64,000 nt of DNA from JAOABP01 sp964590395 (GTDB lineage Bacteria; Hydrothermota; Tepidihabitantia; Tepidihabitantales; Tepidihabitantaceae), in the NCBI GenBank assembly GCA_964590395.1, contig CAZPVT010000020.1, positions 1 through 64,000 of the forward strand, written 5' to 3'. Numbering within the stretch: position 1 is the first letter of the stretch; each line of letters opens with the position of its first letter. Made by a program: the position numbers and the translations under genes. Of this stretch, positions 56,997 through 64,000 are shown piece by piece. The notes below the pieces were generated by a model. That model was given only the letters and a program-made list of their open reading frames with translations. It was not told the origin of the DNA and made no database searches.

Positions 56997-57717
56997 TTTT
57001 CGTCACTTGCTCACCGGTTGCGACATTGAATTCGATGAGCGTAAATGCGCCGTTATCTATTTTAAGAATATTGAATGAAGGATAGGAGCGTCCTTTTAGC
57101 CGCTGAGAGGTAGCGGTGCCCCCGGTTATCAGCCAGGTGTTCTCAATATGCCAGACCCAAGGGAGATGTTTGTGACCGGAGAGGATGATTCTGACATCCA
57201 GATCAACGCAGAGTTTTAATACATCGCCGGCATCGGTGGGAATGTGGCGTTCTCTGCCCGTGCCCGGAATTGGGACAAGGTGATGGTGCATTACCATTAT
57301 TTTAAGTCGAGAGGTATCGCTGAGCTGACGGGTAATTAATTGATAATTACTTCTGCCGATATGTCCATCGTCGATATCCGGCTGACTGGAGTCAACACCA
57401 AGGACGCATAGCCGGTCGTCTTCAAAAGATGGGTAGCGGGTGCTAAATATCTCTTCGAAGATCATATACCCCTCATTTCGCGCATCGTGATTCCCCGGGA
57501 CAATTAGACGATTTTTAACCGTAAACAATTTTAGGTAATCAAGGATCCGTTCGTACTCATGGACATGGCCCTCGGTGGTAAGATCACCGGAGATGATCAA
57601 CAAATCCGGAGCGAGCAAGTTTACCGTTTCAAACACCCTTTTGCCCCAATCTGGGACATAGTAATTACTGCCGAGATGTAGATCGGATAGATGAATAATG
57701 TTAAGTGGTTGGTTCAT
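56980..57717 (-). CDS. Calcineurin-like metallophosphoesterase (CpdA-like)
   Basis: 245 residues. All dimetal motifs of class III phosphodiesterases are present: HLSDLHLG (Asp12, His14), LLIISGDLTTEG, VPGNHDARN, MVMHHHLVP and LSGHKHLPW. It could hydrolyse cyclic nucleotides or another phosphodiester. It overlaps the end of the phoR-like kinase gene by 4 bases, so it is the last gene of the phosphate operon and may help scavenge phosphate, although no signal peptide is seen and a cytoplasmic role is likely. Confidence 0.85.
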   Translation of the reverse strand: MNQPLNIIHLSDLHLGSNYYVPDWGKRVFETVNLLAPDLLIISGDLTTEGHVHEYERILDYLKLFTVKNRLIVPGNHDARNEGYMIFEEIFSTRYPSFEDDRLCVLGVDSSQPDIDDGHIGRSNYQLITRQLSDTSRLKIMVMHHHLVPIPGTGRERHIPTDAGDVLKLCVDLDVRIILSGHKHLPWVWHIENTWLITGGTATSQRLKGRSYPSFNILKIDNGAFTLIEFNVATGEQVTKITAPV

Positions 57718-59084
57718 CGAGAGATGGGCAATATAATGGTGAATTTCGAGCCGGCACCCGGGGTGCTCGTCACCTTGATTTCGCCGTGATGTAGTGCGAT
57801 GATGTGTTTGACGATCGCCAGACCAAGTCCAGTGCCACCAGTCTGACGGGAACGGGTCCGGTCAATCACATAGAACCGCTCAAAGATGCGGGGCAGGTGT
57901 GCGGGGTCGATTCCGATACCAGTATCATGGACAGAGAGAAGTAATTTTCCATCTTGGATCTCAGTCGCCACGGTTATTTCACCTTTTTCGGTATAGCGGA
58001 CCGCATTATCCAGCAGATTAATCAATACCTGCTCCAGATACAGCCGGTCACCCTTGATCTTGGGGAGTACCGGTGGTAACTGGAGGTGCAGTTTGAGCCC
58101 TTTCTGCTGAACTGCGGACTGGAAGATTATCGCGACATCATTAATAAGGTCGGGAATCTCAATCTCTTCCCATTCTTTTTCTGAAGTGGCAACCGGGGTT
58201 TCCAGACGAGAAAGGGTTAAAAGGTCATTGACGATATTAATCAAACGGTCGGTGTTACGTTTTATTACCATCAGATAATGTTGGTTGTGGGGTTCAACCG
58301 TTTCCGCCATCGTTTCCAGGTAACCCTTGATAGCGGTAAGTGGTGTCCGCAGTTCATGTGAAACACTGTAGACAAAATTTCTTTTCATTTCCGCGGTTTG
58401 AGTAAGTTCGGTGATGTCACTGAAGGTGATTATTTGCTCACCAGTGGTAGAATACAGGGCATTCAGGAGGAAGCGTCTATCGTTATGGACGATTTCGATG
58501 GTCAACTGGGGGTTAGTGGGCGTTAATTGTTTCAGGATATTAATGAACTGGGGATGGCGGATTATCTGCCAGTAGAATTTATCGTTGGCACTGTCAACAC
58601 CCAGCATCCTTTGGCAACTGTTATTGGCAAAGACGACCTTTCCCCCGGCACCGAGAATTAGAATTCCCTCCTGCAGTTTATTCATCACTGCTGTCAACCA
58701 GCTATTTTCCCGCTGCAGTTGGGTGAATTTATGTTGGAGCAGATCCGCCATTTGGCGCAGGCCCAGTAGCAGTCGGTTAATCTTTTCGTAACGACTCGGT
58801 GTAAACCGGAGGTCATAATTGCCAACCGTTAATTGACGGATAGCGAGGGTGATTTCAGTGAGTAGACGCTGAATCTGCCGGTTATGGAAATAGCCCGCTA
58901 CCAACGAAATCAGCAGGGCACCGACGCTGACAAGCAGCAAAAGTGGCAGAAACTCCCAAGCAAAATAGCGATCTTTGATTACCAGTGCGACCCAAATTAA
59001 TACCAGGGTGATAATGATGTTGGCAATGCCCAGGTTGGCAATTGTCAGGGCAAGATGCCGGGGGCGTTTGATTGATAATTTCAC
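57714..59084 (-). CDS. phoR: PhoR-like sensor histidine kinase
   Basis: 456 residues. Two membrane helices (about 13-36 and 43-65) are joined by a very short loop, as in PhoR, which senses through PstSCAB/PhoU rather than a periplasmic ligand. A HAMP-like linker, a PAS domain (about 130-225, EGILILGAGGKVVFANNSCQRML), the H-box YSVSHELRTPLTAIKG with His243, the N-box LINLLDNAVRY, and G-boxes DTGIGIDP and GGTGLGLAIVKHII complete it. It overlaps the response regulator by 4 bases. Confidence 0.92.
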   Translation of the reverse strand: MKLSIKRPRHLALTIANLGIANIIITLVLIWVALVIKDRYFAWEFLPLLLLVSVGALLISLVAGYFHNRQIQRLLTEITLAIRQLTVGNYDLRFTPSRYEKINRLLLGLRQMADLLQHKFTQLQRENSWLTAVMNKLQEGILILGAGGKVVFANNSCQRMLGVDSANDKFYWQIIRHPQFINILKQLTPTNPQLTIEIVHNDRRFLLNALYSTTGEQIITFSDITELTQTAEMKRNFVYSVSHELRTPLTAIKGYLETMAETVEPHNQHYLMVIKRNTDRLINIVNDLLTLSRLETPVATSEKEWEEIEIPDLINDVAIIFQSAVQQKGLKLHLQLPPVLPKIKGDRLYLEQVLINLLDNAVRYTEKGEITVATEIQDGKLLLSVHDTGIGIDPAHLPRIFERFYVIDRTRSRQTGGTGLGLAIVKHIIALHHGEIKVTSTPGAGSKFTIILPISR

Positions 59085-59800
59085 GCTTCGATTTCTATCT
59101 TATAACCGACCCCACGCACATTGCGGATGATTTGACCAGCCCTGCCCAATTTTGTGCGCAGGTGTTTGATGTGGACGTCAATTGTCCGGTCGATCACCGC
59201 CTTATCAGCGCTCCACAGTTCATCCAACAACTGATTCCGGGAAAATACCCAGCCCGGTTTTCCTATCAGAATGAGCAGCAGTCGGAATTCGGTTGTCGTC
59301 AGGTTAACCCTTTTTCCTGCCACATAGACTTCGTGGCGATTGGGGAAGATAGTTAATATATCGCCGAGGCTAATCTTTTCATCAGTCACGGGAAGGTTCT
59401 TTCTGCGACGCAAGACACTCCGCACCCGGGCGATCAGTTCGCGGGGTGAGAAGGGTTTCGTAACATAGTCATCCGCACCCAGTTCCAGCCCTAATACCCG
59501 ATCTGCCTCTTCGCTCCGGGCGGTCAACATAATGATCGGGATTGTAGCATATCTGGGGTTACTCTTTAAAAGCCGGCAGACATCAAGTCCGTCAACATCG
59601 GGCAGCATCAGATCAAGGATGAGCAGGTCGGGCAACCGTCTTTCTATAAATTGATAAAAACTCTGGGCGTCGGTAAATGTGGCAACCTCAAAACCGTTAC
59701 GGACGAGATTGAGCGATACCAGTTCCAGGATATCCGGTTCGTCGTCAACCACCGCGATAAGGGATTTTTCGGGTTCACTCGTCCGGATACCCTTTGCCAT
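59081..59800 (-). CDS. phoB: PhoB-like response regulator
   Basis: 239 residues. The receiver domain has the acidic pair Asp19-Asp20 (VVDDEPD), phosphoacceptor Asp63 (LILDLMLPDVDG), switch Thr (IIMLTARS) and Lys115 (YVTKPFSPRE). The C-terminal winged helix of the OmpR/PhoB class has LTTTEFRLLLILIGKPGWVFSRNQLLDELW and TIDVHIKHLRTKLG. It activates phosphate-starvation genes. The start overlaps the end of phoU by 26 bases. Confidence 0.93.
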   Translation of the reverse strand: MAKGIRTSEPEKSLIAVVDDEPDILELVSLNLVRNGFEVATFTDAQSFYQFIERRLPDLLILDLMLPDVDGLDVCRLLKSNPRYATIPIIMLTARSEEADRVLGLELGADDYVTKPFSPRELIARVRSVLRRRKNLPVTDEKISLGDILTIFPNRHEVYVAGKRVNLTTTEFRLLLILIGKPGWVFSRNQLLDELWSADKAVIDRTIDVHIKHLRTKLGRAGQIIRNVRGVGYKIEIEA

Positions 59801-60443
59801 GCTTGATTACCTCGCCGGTTACTGCGTAGATCACATCTTCGGAAATGTTGGTAGCGAGGTCGGCAATGCGCTCGAGGTTCAGTGAGATTAGCATAAGTTT
59901 CAGTGCCCGATCAATAGTGGTAGCGTCTGAAGTCATATAGGTGATTAATTCCCGGTTGATCTGGTCTTTGAGCGAATCGACAACCGAGTCATGAACACAC
60001 ACACTCCGGGCGAGTTCAACATCACCACGGGTAAAGGCGTCCAGGCTGTCGTGCAGCATCTGGGTTGCCTCTTTTGCCATTCGGGGCAGGTCGATCAGTG
60101 GCTTGACCGGTGGTCGGGGAATGAGGAATAGCGCCGCCTGGGCGATGTTGACCGCGTGGTCGCCGATCCGCTCCAGGTCGTTGTTGATTTTAATGACCAT
60201 GGTAATCGTTCGGAGATTGCGGGCTTCCGGTTGATAAAGTGCGATCAGGTTAATAGCAAAGTCCTCAATTTCGATCTCCATTTGATTGATCGCATCCTCA
60301 GTTTCGTTGATGACCTTTTCTGCGAGTGGAGTATCGTGTTTGACCAGCGCCTGGATGCTTTCCACAACCATTCCTTCAACCTGGGCAGCCATTGCCAGCA
60401 GTTTTTCCTTCAACTCCACCACTTTTCCTTCCAGTATTGTCAT
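59775..60443 (-). CDS. phoU: Phosphate signalling regulator PhoU
   Basis: 222 residues made of two similar three-helix repeats. The metal-binding motif (E/D)xxxD appears as NDLERIGDHAVNIA at about 90-103 and again as LNLERIADLATNISEDVIY near 195-213. PhoU links the Pst transporter to PhoR and keeps the regulon off when phosphate is plentiful. It lies between pstB and phoB, 61 bases after pstB. Confidence 0.94.
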   Translation of the reverse strand: MTILEGKVVELKEKLLAMAAQVEGMVVESIQALVKHDTPLAEKVINETEDAINQMEIEIEDFAINLIALYQPEARNLRTITMVIKINNDLERIGDHAVNIAQAALFLIPRPPVKPLIDLPRMAKEATQMLHDSLDAFTRGDVELARSVCVHDSVVDSLKDQINRELITYMTSDATTIDRALKLMLISLNLERIADLATNISEDVIYAVTGEVIKHGKGYPDE

Positions 60444-60504
60444 TTACGCGCTCCTATTTTTTATTTTAATATAGCGTTTTTCCCCACGTTGACAAGATTG
60501 GGCA

Positions 60505-61263
60505 TCAGCCAAACTTTCCTCCTAGAAAATCCTCGGTTCGTGGGTCGCGCGGATTGGTGAATATTTTTTCGGTGCGGTCAAACTCCACCAGTTCGCCTAG
60601 CATCACAAATGCACAGTAGTCTGCCACCCGCGCCGCCTGTTGCATGTTATGGGTAACGATAACGATCGTGTAGTCTTTTTTCAGCCGAACGATCAACTCT
60701 TCCAGGCGTGCGGTAGAATGGGGGTCAAGTGCTGAGGCGGGTTCATCAAGGAGTATGATTTCCGGCTCTACCGCCAGGCAGCGAGCAAGACATAGACGCT
60801 GTTGTTGTCCACCCGAGAGAGAGAAGGCGTTATCGTGCAGGCGGTCCTTAATCTCGTCCCAGAGATGCGCCTGACGCAAAGTCATTTCAACTCGGTGGTG
60901 AAGTTCGTTGCCCTTTGCCAGGCGGTGGATTCTGATGCCGAAGGCAACATTTTCAAAAATCGATTTGGGAAATGGGTTTGGTTTCTGAAACACCATTCCG
61001 ACCCTTTTTCGCAGTTCAATTACATCGACCTGGGGGCGGTAGATATCCTCGCCGTCAATTAATATTCTGCCCGTAATTTTCGTCTCCGCGATCAGGTCGT
61101 TCATCCGGTTAATACAGCGCAACAGGGTTGATTTTCCGCAACCTGAAGGTCCCATTATTGCGGTAACCGCCCGGGCGGGTATGGTAAGGGAAATGTCTTT
61201 AAGGATATAGTTGGTGCCGAACCATAGATTGAGTTGCTGGATGTCGATTACACCCTTTCCCAT
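60505..61263 (-). CDS. pstB: Phosphate ABC transporter ATPase PstB
   Basis: 252 residues from the ATG at 61261-61263, which has AAAGGAG at the right distance; an upstream in-frame ATG would lie inside pstA. ABC features are Walker A IMGPSGCGKSTLLRCINRMNDLI, the Q-loop VFQKPNPFPKSIFENVAFG, signature LSGGQQQRLCLARCLA, Walker B IILLDEPASALDP, and the switch His in VTHNMQQAARV. NRMNDLI and PNPFP are PstB-specific. It energises phosphate uptake. Confidence 0.96.
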   Translation of the reverse strand: MGKGVIDIQQLNLWFGTNYILKDISLTIPARAVTAIMGPSGCGKSTLLRCINRMNDLIAETKITGRILIDGEDIYRPQVDVIELRKRVGMVFQKPNPFPKSIFENVAFGIRIHRLAKGNELHHRVEMTLRQAHLWDEIKDRLHDNAFSLSGGQQQRLCLARCLAVEPEIILLDEPASALDPHSTARLEELIVRLKKDYTIVIVTHNMQQAARVADYCAFVMLGELVEFDRTEKIFTNPRDPRTEDFLGGKFG

Positions 61264-61273
61264 AAATCTCCTT

Positions 61274-62164
61274 TCAAACCTGCCATTTATTGGTAGCGGC
61301 AATACGCAAACGGATGATAAAAGCGATCGCATCAAAAGTCAAAACCAGAATCAGCAGGACAACCGCAGTGCCGAATGCCAGCGGTCTGACTTTCATTATC
61401 TGGTCGTGCTGGGTGGCAAGGACAAAGAGATGATACGGTAGGGCCATAAACTTGTGCAGGATCGTTTGCGGTAGTCCGCTTGTGTAGTAACTTACGCCGG
61501 TGAAAAGTATTGGTGCGGTTTCCCCCATCGTCCGCGCCAGTGCTAGAAGAATGCCGGTCAGGATACCTGGAAATGCGAACGGCAGGACATTGTGCCTTAT
61601 TGCCTCCCACTTGGTTGCTCCGACTGCCAGTGCCCCTTCACGGAACGAACCAGGAATGGCATGAGTTGCCTCTTCTGCGGTAGCGATGATCCATGGTAGA
61701 TTCATCAAACTGAGAGTAACTCCTGATGCTAGAACTGAAGGCGGTATACCTATTCCCCGTACCAGAAGTGCTACGCCGAAAAGTCCATAAACGATAGAGG
61801 GAATTCCAGCCAGAGACCGAATTGCCGAACGGATGATTCTGGTAATGATGTTATCCGGGGCGTATTCAGCAAGGTAGATTGCTGCCAGCACGCCGATCGG
61901 TATGGAGAATATCAGTGATAGCAAGGTGATGTATACCGTGCCGATAACACAGGGCAGAATACCGCCGGCGGTCATCCCCTGCACCGGTGGTTTGGTCAAA
62001 AATTCCCAGGACAAAACATTGATGCCGTTACTGAATAGGTAGAAGATCATATAGGCGATGAACAGGATGAAGGCAAACAACGGGATAGCCAGGAATAGAA
62101 AACCGATATTGCTGATGAATAGTTTCCGGTATATCCGACGGGCAGGCGGAGGTTCTTTCATCAT
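61274..62164 (-). CDS. pstA: Phosphate ABC transporter permease PstA
   Basis: 296 residues with six membrane helices. The N-terminal basic segment, FLTKPPVQGMTAGGILPCVIGT, AGIPSIVYGLFGV (conserved PstA/PstC motif) and the coupling helix EGALAVGATKWEAIRHNVLPFAFPGILTG are all typical. It forms the phosphate channel with PstC in the inner membrane. It overlaps pstC by 4 bases (ATGA). Confidence 0.95.
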   Translation of the reverse strand: MMKEPPPARRIYRKLFISNIGFLFLAIPLFAFILFIAYMIFYLFSNGINVLSWEFLTKPPVQGMTAGGILPCVIGTVYITLLSLIFSIPIGVLAAIYLAEYAPDNIITRIIRSAIRSLAGIPSIVYGLFGVALLVRGIGIPPSVLASGVTLSLMNLPWIIATAEEATHAIPGSFREGALAVGATKWEAIRHNVLPFAFPGILTGILLALARTMGETAPILFTGVSYYTSGLPQTILHKFMALPYHLFVLATQHDQIMKVRPLAFGTAVVLLILVLTFDAIAFIIRLRIAATNKWQV

Positions 62165-63087
62165 AAGGTAAAACTTCTTTTCTCCCGTTTGATCAGTGAT
62201 TCCGCAAGTAGATTGGTGCCAAGGGCAATCAGAAACAGAATAAATCCGAGGGCAAATAGGGCAAAGAAATGGATTGAGTTGAAGGTGGATTCACCCAGTT
62301 CAATTGCGATGGTGGTGGTGATCGTCCGCACCGGGTCAAAAAGTGAGCGGGGGATAATCGGAGCGTTGCCTGCTACCATCAGCACCGCCATTGTTTCACC
62401 GATTGCCCGACCAAAGCCCAGCAGTACCGCTGCGAGGATGCCGGAGCGGGCAGCGGGCAGGATGATTTTTAGTGCGGTTGTCCAAGGGGAGGCGCCGAGC
62501 GCATACGCAGCCTCACGAAAGGAATAAGGTACAACCCGCAGTGCGTCTTCGGATACCGAGATGATCGTTGGCAGTGACATCACCGCCAGTACAAGCGAGG
62601 CGTTGAGGATATTCAGACCAGAGGCAACACCAAAGAGCCTGGAGATAAATGGTCCCAATAAGATCAAACCGAAGAAACCGATGACCACCGAGGGGAAGCC
62701 GGCAAATAGCTCCACCAGCATCTTAATCGCGATGCGCACACCGCCTTTAAGGCGCTCGGCAATAAATATGGCACTGGCAATTCCTAACGGAATAGCGAGC
62801 AGTAAAGCGATAAATGTGGTGATAACACTGCCGAGCAGGAGCGGAACTATGCCGTACCTCGGTTGACCGTAGGCATCCGGGTTCCAGCGCGTACCGAAAA
62901 GAAATGAGATAATTTTTACCGGGTGGGTGAGTGGGTCTTCGGGGTCAAAAGCACTAGTGGGAATAAAGGCACGGATGCCGTAAATCAGCAGAAACAACAG
63001 AATTCCCACCAGTACCGCTGCTGCCAGCACCGCATTGGCTGAAAACAGAATCCGGACGCCTCTGTCAACCGACCGCCGTAGTTTCAT
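62161..63087 (-). CDS. pstC: Phosphate ABC transporter permease PstC
   Basis: 308 residues with six membrane helices. Motifs include FLFGTRWNPDAYGQPRYGIVPLLLGS, AGFPSVVIGFFGLILLGPF, and the coupling loop REAAYALGASPWTTALKIILPAARSGILA followed by GRAIGETMAVLMVAGN. It pairs with PstA. It begins immediately after the pstS stop codon (TAAATG). Confidence 0.95.
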   Translation of the reverse strand: MKLRRSVDRGVRILFSANAVLAAAVLVGILLFLLIYGIRAFIPTSAFDPEDPLTHPVKIISFLFGTRWNPDAYGQPRYGIVPLLLGSVITTFIALLLAIPLGIASAIFIAERLKGGVRIAIKMLVELFAGFPSVVIGFFGLILLGPFISRLFGVASGLNILNASLVLAVMSLPTIISVSEDALRVVPYSFREAAYALGASPWTTALKIILPAARSGILAAVLLGFGRAIGETMAVLMVAGNAPIIPRSLFDPVRTITTTIAIELGESTFNSIHFFALFALGFILFLIALGTNLLAESLIKREKRSFTL

Positions 63088-63942
63088 TTATTGTAGAATC
63101 TGCTGGTTGCGATCCGCGTAGTTCTGTGTTACCGGCAGGTAGCCCTCTGTTTCTACTATCTGCTGACCGCTGTTACCAAGAATAAATGTGATGAAATCTC
63201 GTACCGCGCCTTTAGGTTTACCGTTGGTGTAGAGGAATAGCGGTCTGGTTAGTGGATAGGCGCCACTCTTCAGCGCCTTCTCATCTTTGGGAGAAACGAA
63301 CTCCTCAGCCGGCTTGCGGGCAATAGCCACCGGTTTAATACCCTCAATGTCTTTGATGTAGCCCAGTCCGACATAGCCGATGCCACCTTCATCTGCTTTA
63401 ACACCCTCAACGATCTGGGCATTGCCATTCATCTGACGCATACTGGTTGAATATTCACCTTTTACCACTTCATCACGGAAGAAGACAAATGTGCCGGAGT
63501 TGGGCTGACGGCCATAGAGGACGATTTTCTTGTTCGGTCCACCGATCTGGTTCCAGTTGGTGATTTCGCCACGGTAGATGGCACCGATCTGGTCGATCGT
63601 TAACTTGCTGACCTGGTTCTTGCTGTTGACAATTACCGATAAGCCATCAAGGGCGATTACAATCTCTACCGGATTAACGCCGTTACTGCGTGCCTGCGAG
63701 AGTTCCTTGGATTTCATCGCCCGCGATGCCATTGCTACCGGTACTTCACGGTTAATCATGGCATTTATACCGACTCCTGAACCGCCACCGGTTACCGAGA
63801 CGGTAACATCGGGCTGGACCGTGGAGAAAGCCTCTCCCAGTCGCTGGACCAGATTCAGCATCGTATCAGACCCTTTAATCATAATCTCCACCCCGAATAA
63901 TAGGGTGGTAAGGACCGCAAAAGTGGTAATTACTTTCTTCAT
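63088..63942 (-). CDS. pstS: Phosphate-binding protein PstS
   Basis: 284 residues with signal peptide MKKVITTFAVLTTLLFG. The phosphate-binding loops are KGSDTMLNLVQ, VTGGGSGVGINAM (the GGGSGxG Ser-rich loop), and YGRQPNSGTFVFFRDEV. The protein catches phosphate in the periplasm and feeds PstCA. A strong AAGGAGG precedes the ATG. It is first in the pst-pho operon; only 58 bases upstream are visible, and no convincing Pho box could be recognised in them. Confidence 0.95.
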   Translation of the reverse strand: MKKVITTFAVLTTLLFGVEIMIKGSDTMLNLVQRLGEAFSTVQPDVTVSVTGGGSGVGINAMINREVPVAMASRAMKSKELSQARSNGVNPVEIVIALDGLSVIVNSKNQVSKLTIDQIGAIYRGEITNWNQIGGPNKKIVLYGRQPNSGTFVFFRDEVVKGEYSTSMRQMNGNAQIVEGVKADEGGIGYVGLGYIKDIEGIKPVAIARKPAEEFVSPKDEKALKSGAYPLTRPLFLYTNGKPKGAVRDFITFILGNSGQQIVETEGYLPVTQNYADRNQQILQ

Positions 63943-64000
63943 TATATCCTCCTTTTTATAGTTCAGGCTTTTTAATTAACGAACTCCACTCAAAGCGCAT

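Noticed and set aside
61264..61335. 24-residue extension of PstB
   Set aside because: It lies within pstA; the ATG at 61263 has a good Shine-Dalgarno site and matches PstB N-termini.
1..64000. CRISPR array, rRNA, prophage or complete insertion sequence
   Set aside because: No regularly spaced direct repeats, rRNA-like sequence, phage genes or transposase genes were seen; the only recombinase is a normal XerC.

Overview
The window reads as chromosome of a Gram-negative, probably uncultured bacterium of moderate G+C content. Outer-membrane features are plentiful (a porin, BamA-like barrels, an OmpA-type protein, relaxed lipoproteins). At least five exported proteins of different architecture end in the same kind of C-terminal sorting/FlgD-like domain. 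Propeller, FG-GAP, CARDB and gingipain-like proteins are common. This style fits the FCB/WOR-3 (Stahlbacteria)-like candidate lineages; that placement is inference from gene style, not from a marker gene. TGA is a normal stop in many genes, but a clear tRNA-Sec gene is also present.

Layout. 1-3.8 kb (-): XRE regulator, then an outer-membrane pseudo-peptidase/barrel, then an MFS exporter cut by the window edge. 3.8-10 kb: gingipain-like protein (-), then DUF2520 dehydrogenase, lipoprotein, VWA membrane protein and small multidrug exporter (+). 10-19 kb: cell-surface glycan genes (two GT-C-like membrane proteins, a GT2, a polyprenyl-phosphate sugar phosphotransferase), interrupted at 12.4-14.9 kb by a two-gene cassette bordered by copies of a palindromic intergenic repeat. 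19-31 kb: regulatory-propeller protein, agmatinase plus a 54-residue Cys-rich miniprotein, PilT, a valS/OmpA-like/DUF5683/pseudo-amidotransferase operon, a UPF0282 MBL protein and a D-amino-acid aminotransferase. 31-36.6 kb: FG-GAP protein, birA, coaX, NYN RNase, tsaB, porin, tRNA-Sec. 36.7-44.5 kb: an Asp-box propeller gene broken by one in-frame TGA, xerC, a LolA-like/plsY/glycosyltransferase operon (the last with an in-frame TAG), and an acyl-CoA synthetase. 44.5-53 kb: rmuC, V-type ATPase subunit D, VanZ-like protein, hisS, a zinc-ribbon protein, and acpP-fabF-etfB-coaE-PRTase. 53-64 kb: a 1300-residue CARDB/kelch surface protein and a complete phosphate regulon (pstSCAB-phoU-phoB-phoR plus a phosphoesterase).

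Main observations. (1) Promoters are unusually easy to read: TTGACN, almost always a 16-base spacer, and a TAnnnT box. In about a dozen genes the -10 box ends only 5-9 bases before the start codon, with no Shine-Dalgarno site, so leaderless mRNAs look common. This corrects several start codons, and two divergent gene pairs share one compact back-to-back version. (2) Three genes carry single in-frame stops of three kinds (TAA, TGA, TAG) with intact sequence beyond. Each could come from one C-to-T change, although the TGA lies close to tRNA-Sec and is followed by a stable stem-loop. (3) Several proteins look like enzymes that have lost catalytic residues (M1 peptidase, gingipain, class-II amidotransferase, HNH). 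(4) The Cys-rich miniprotein after agmatinase is the best candidate for a little-described small protein.
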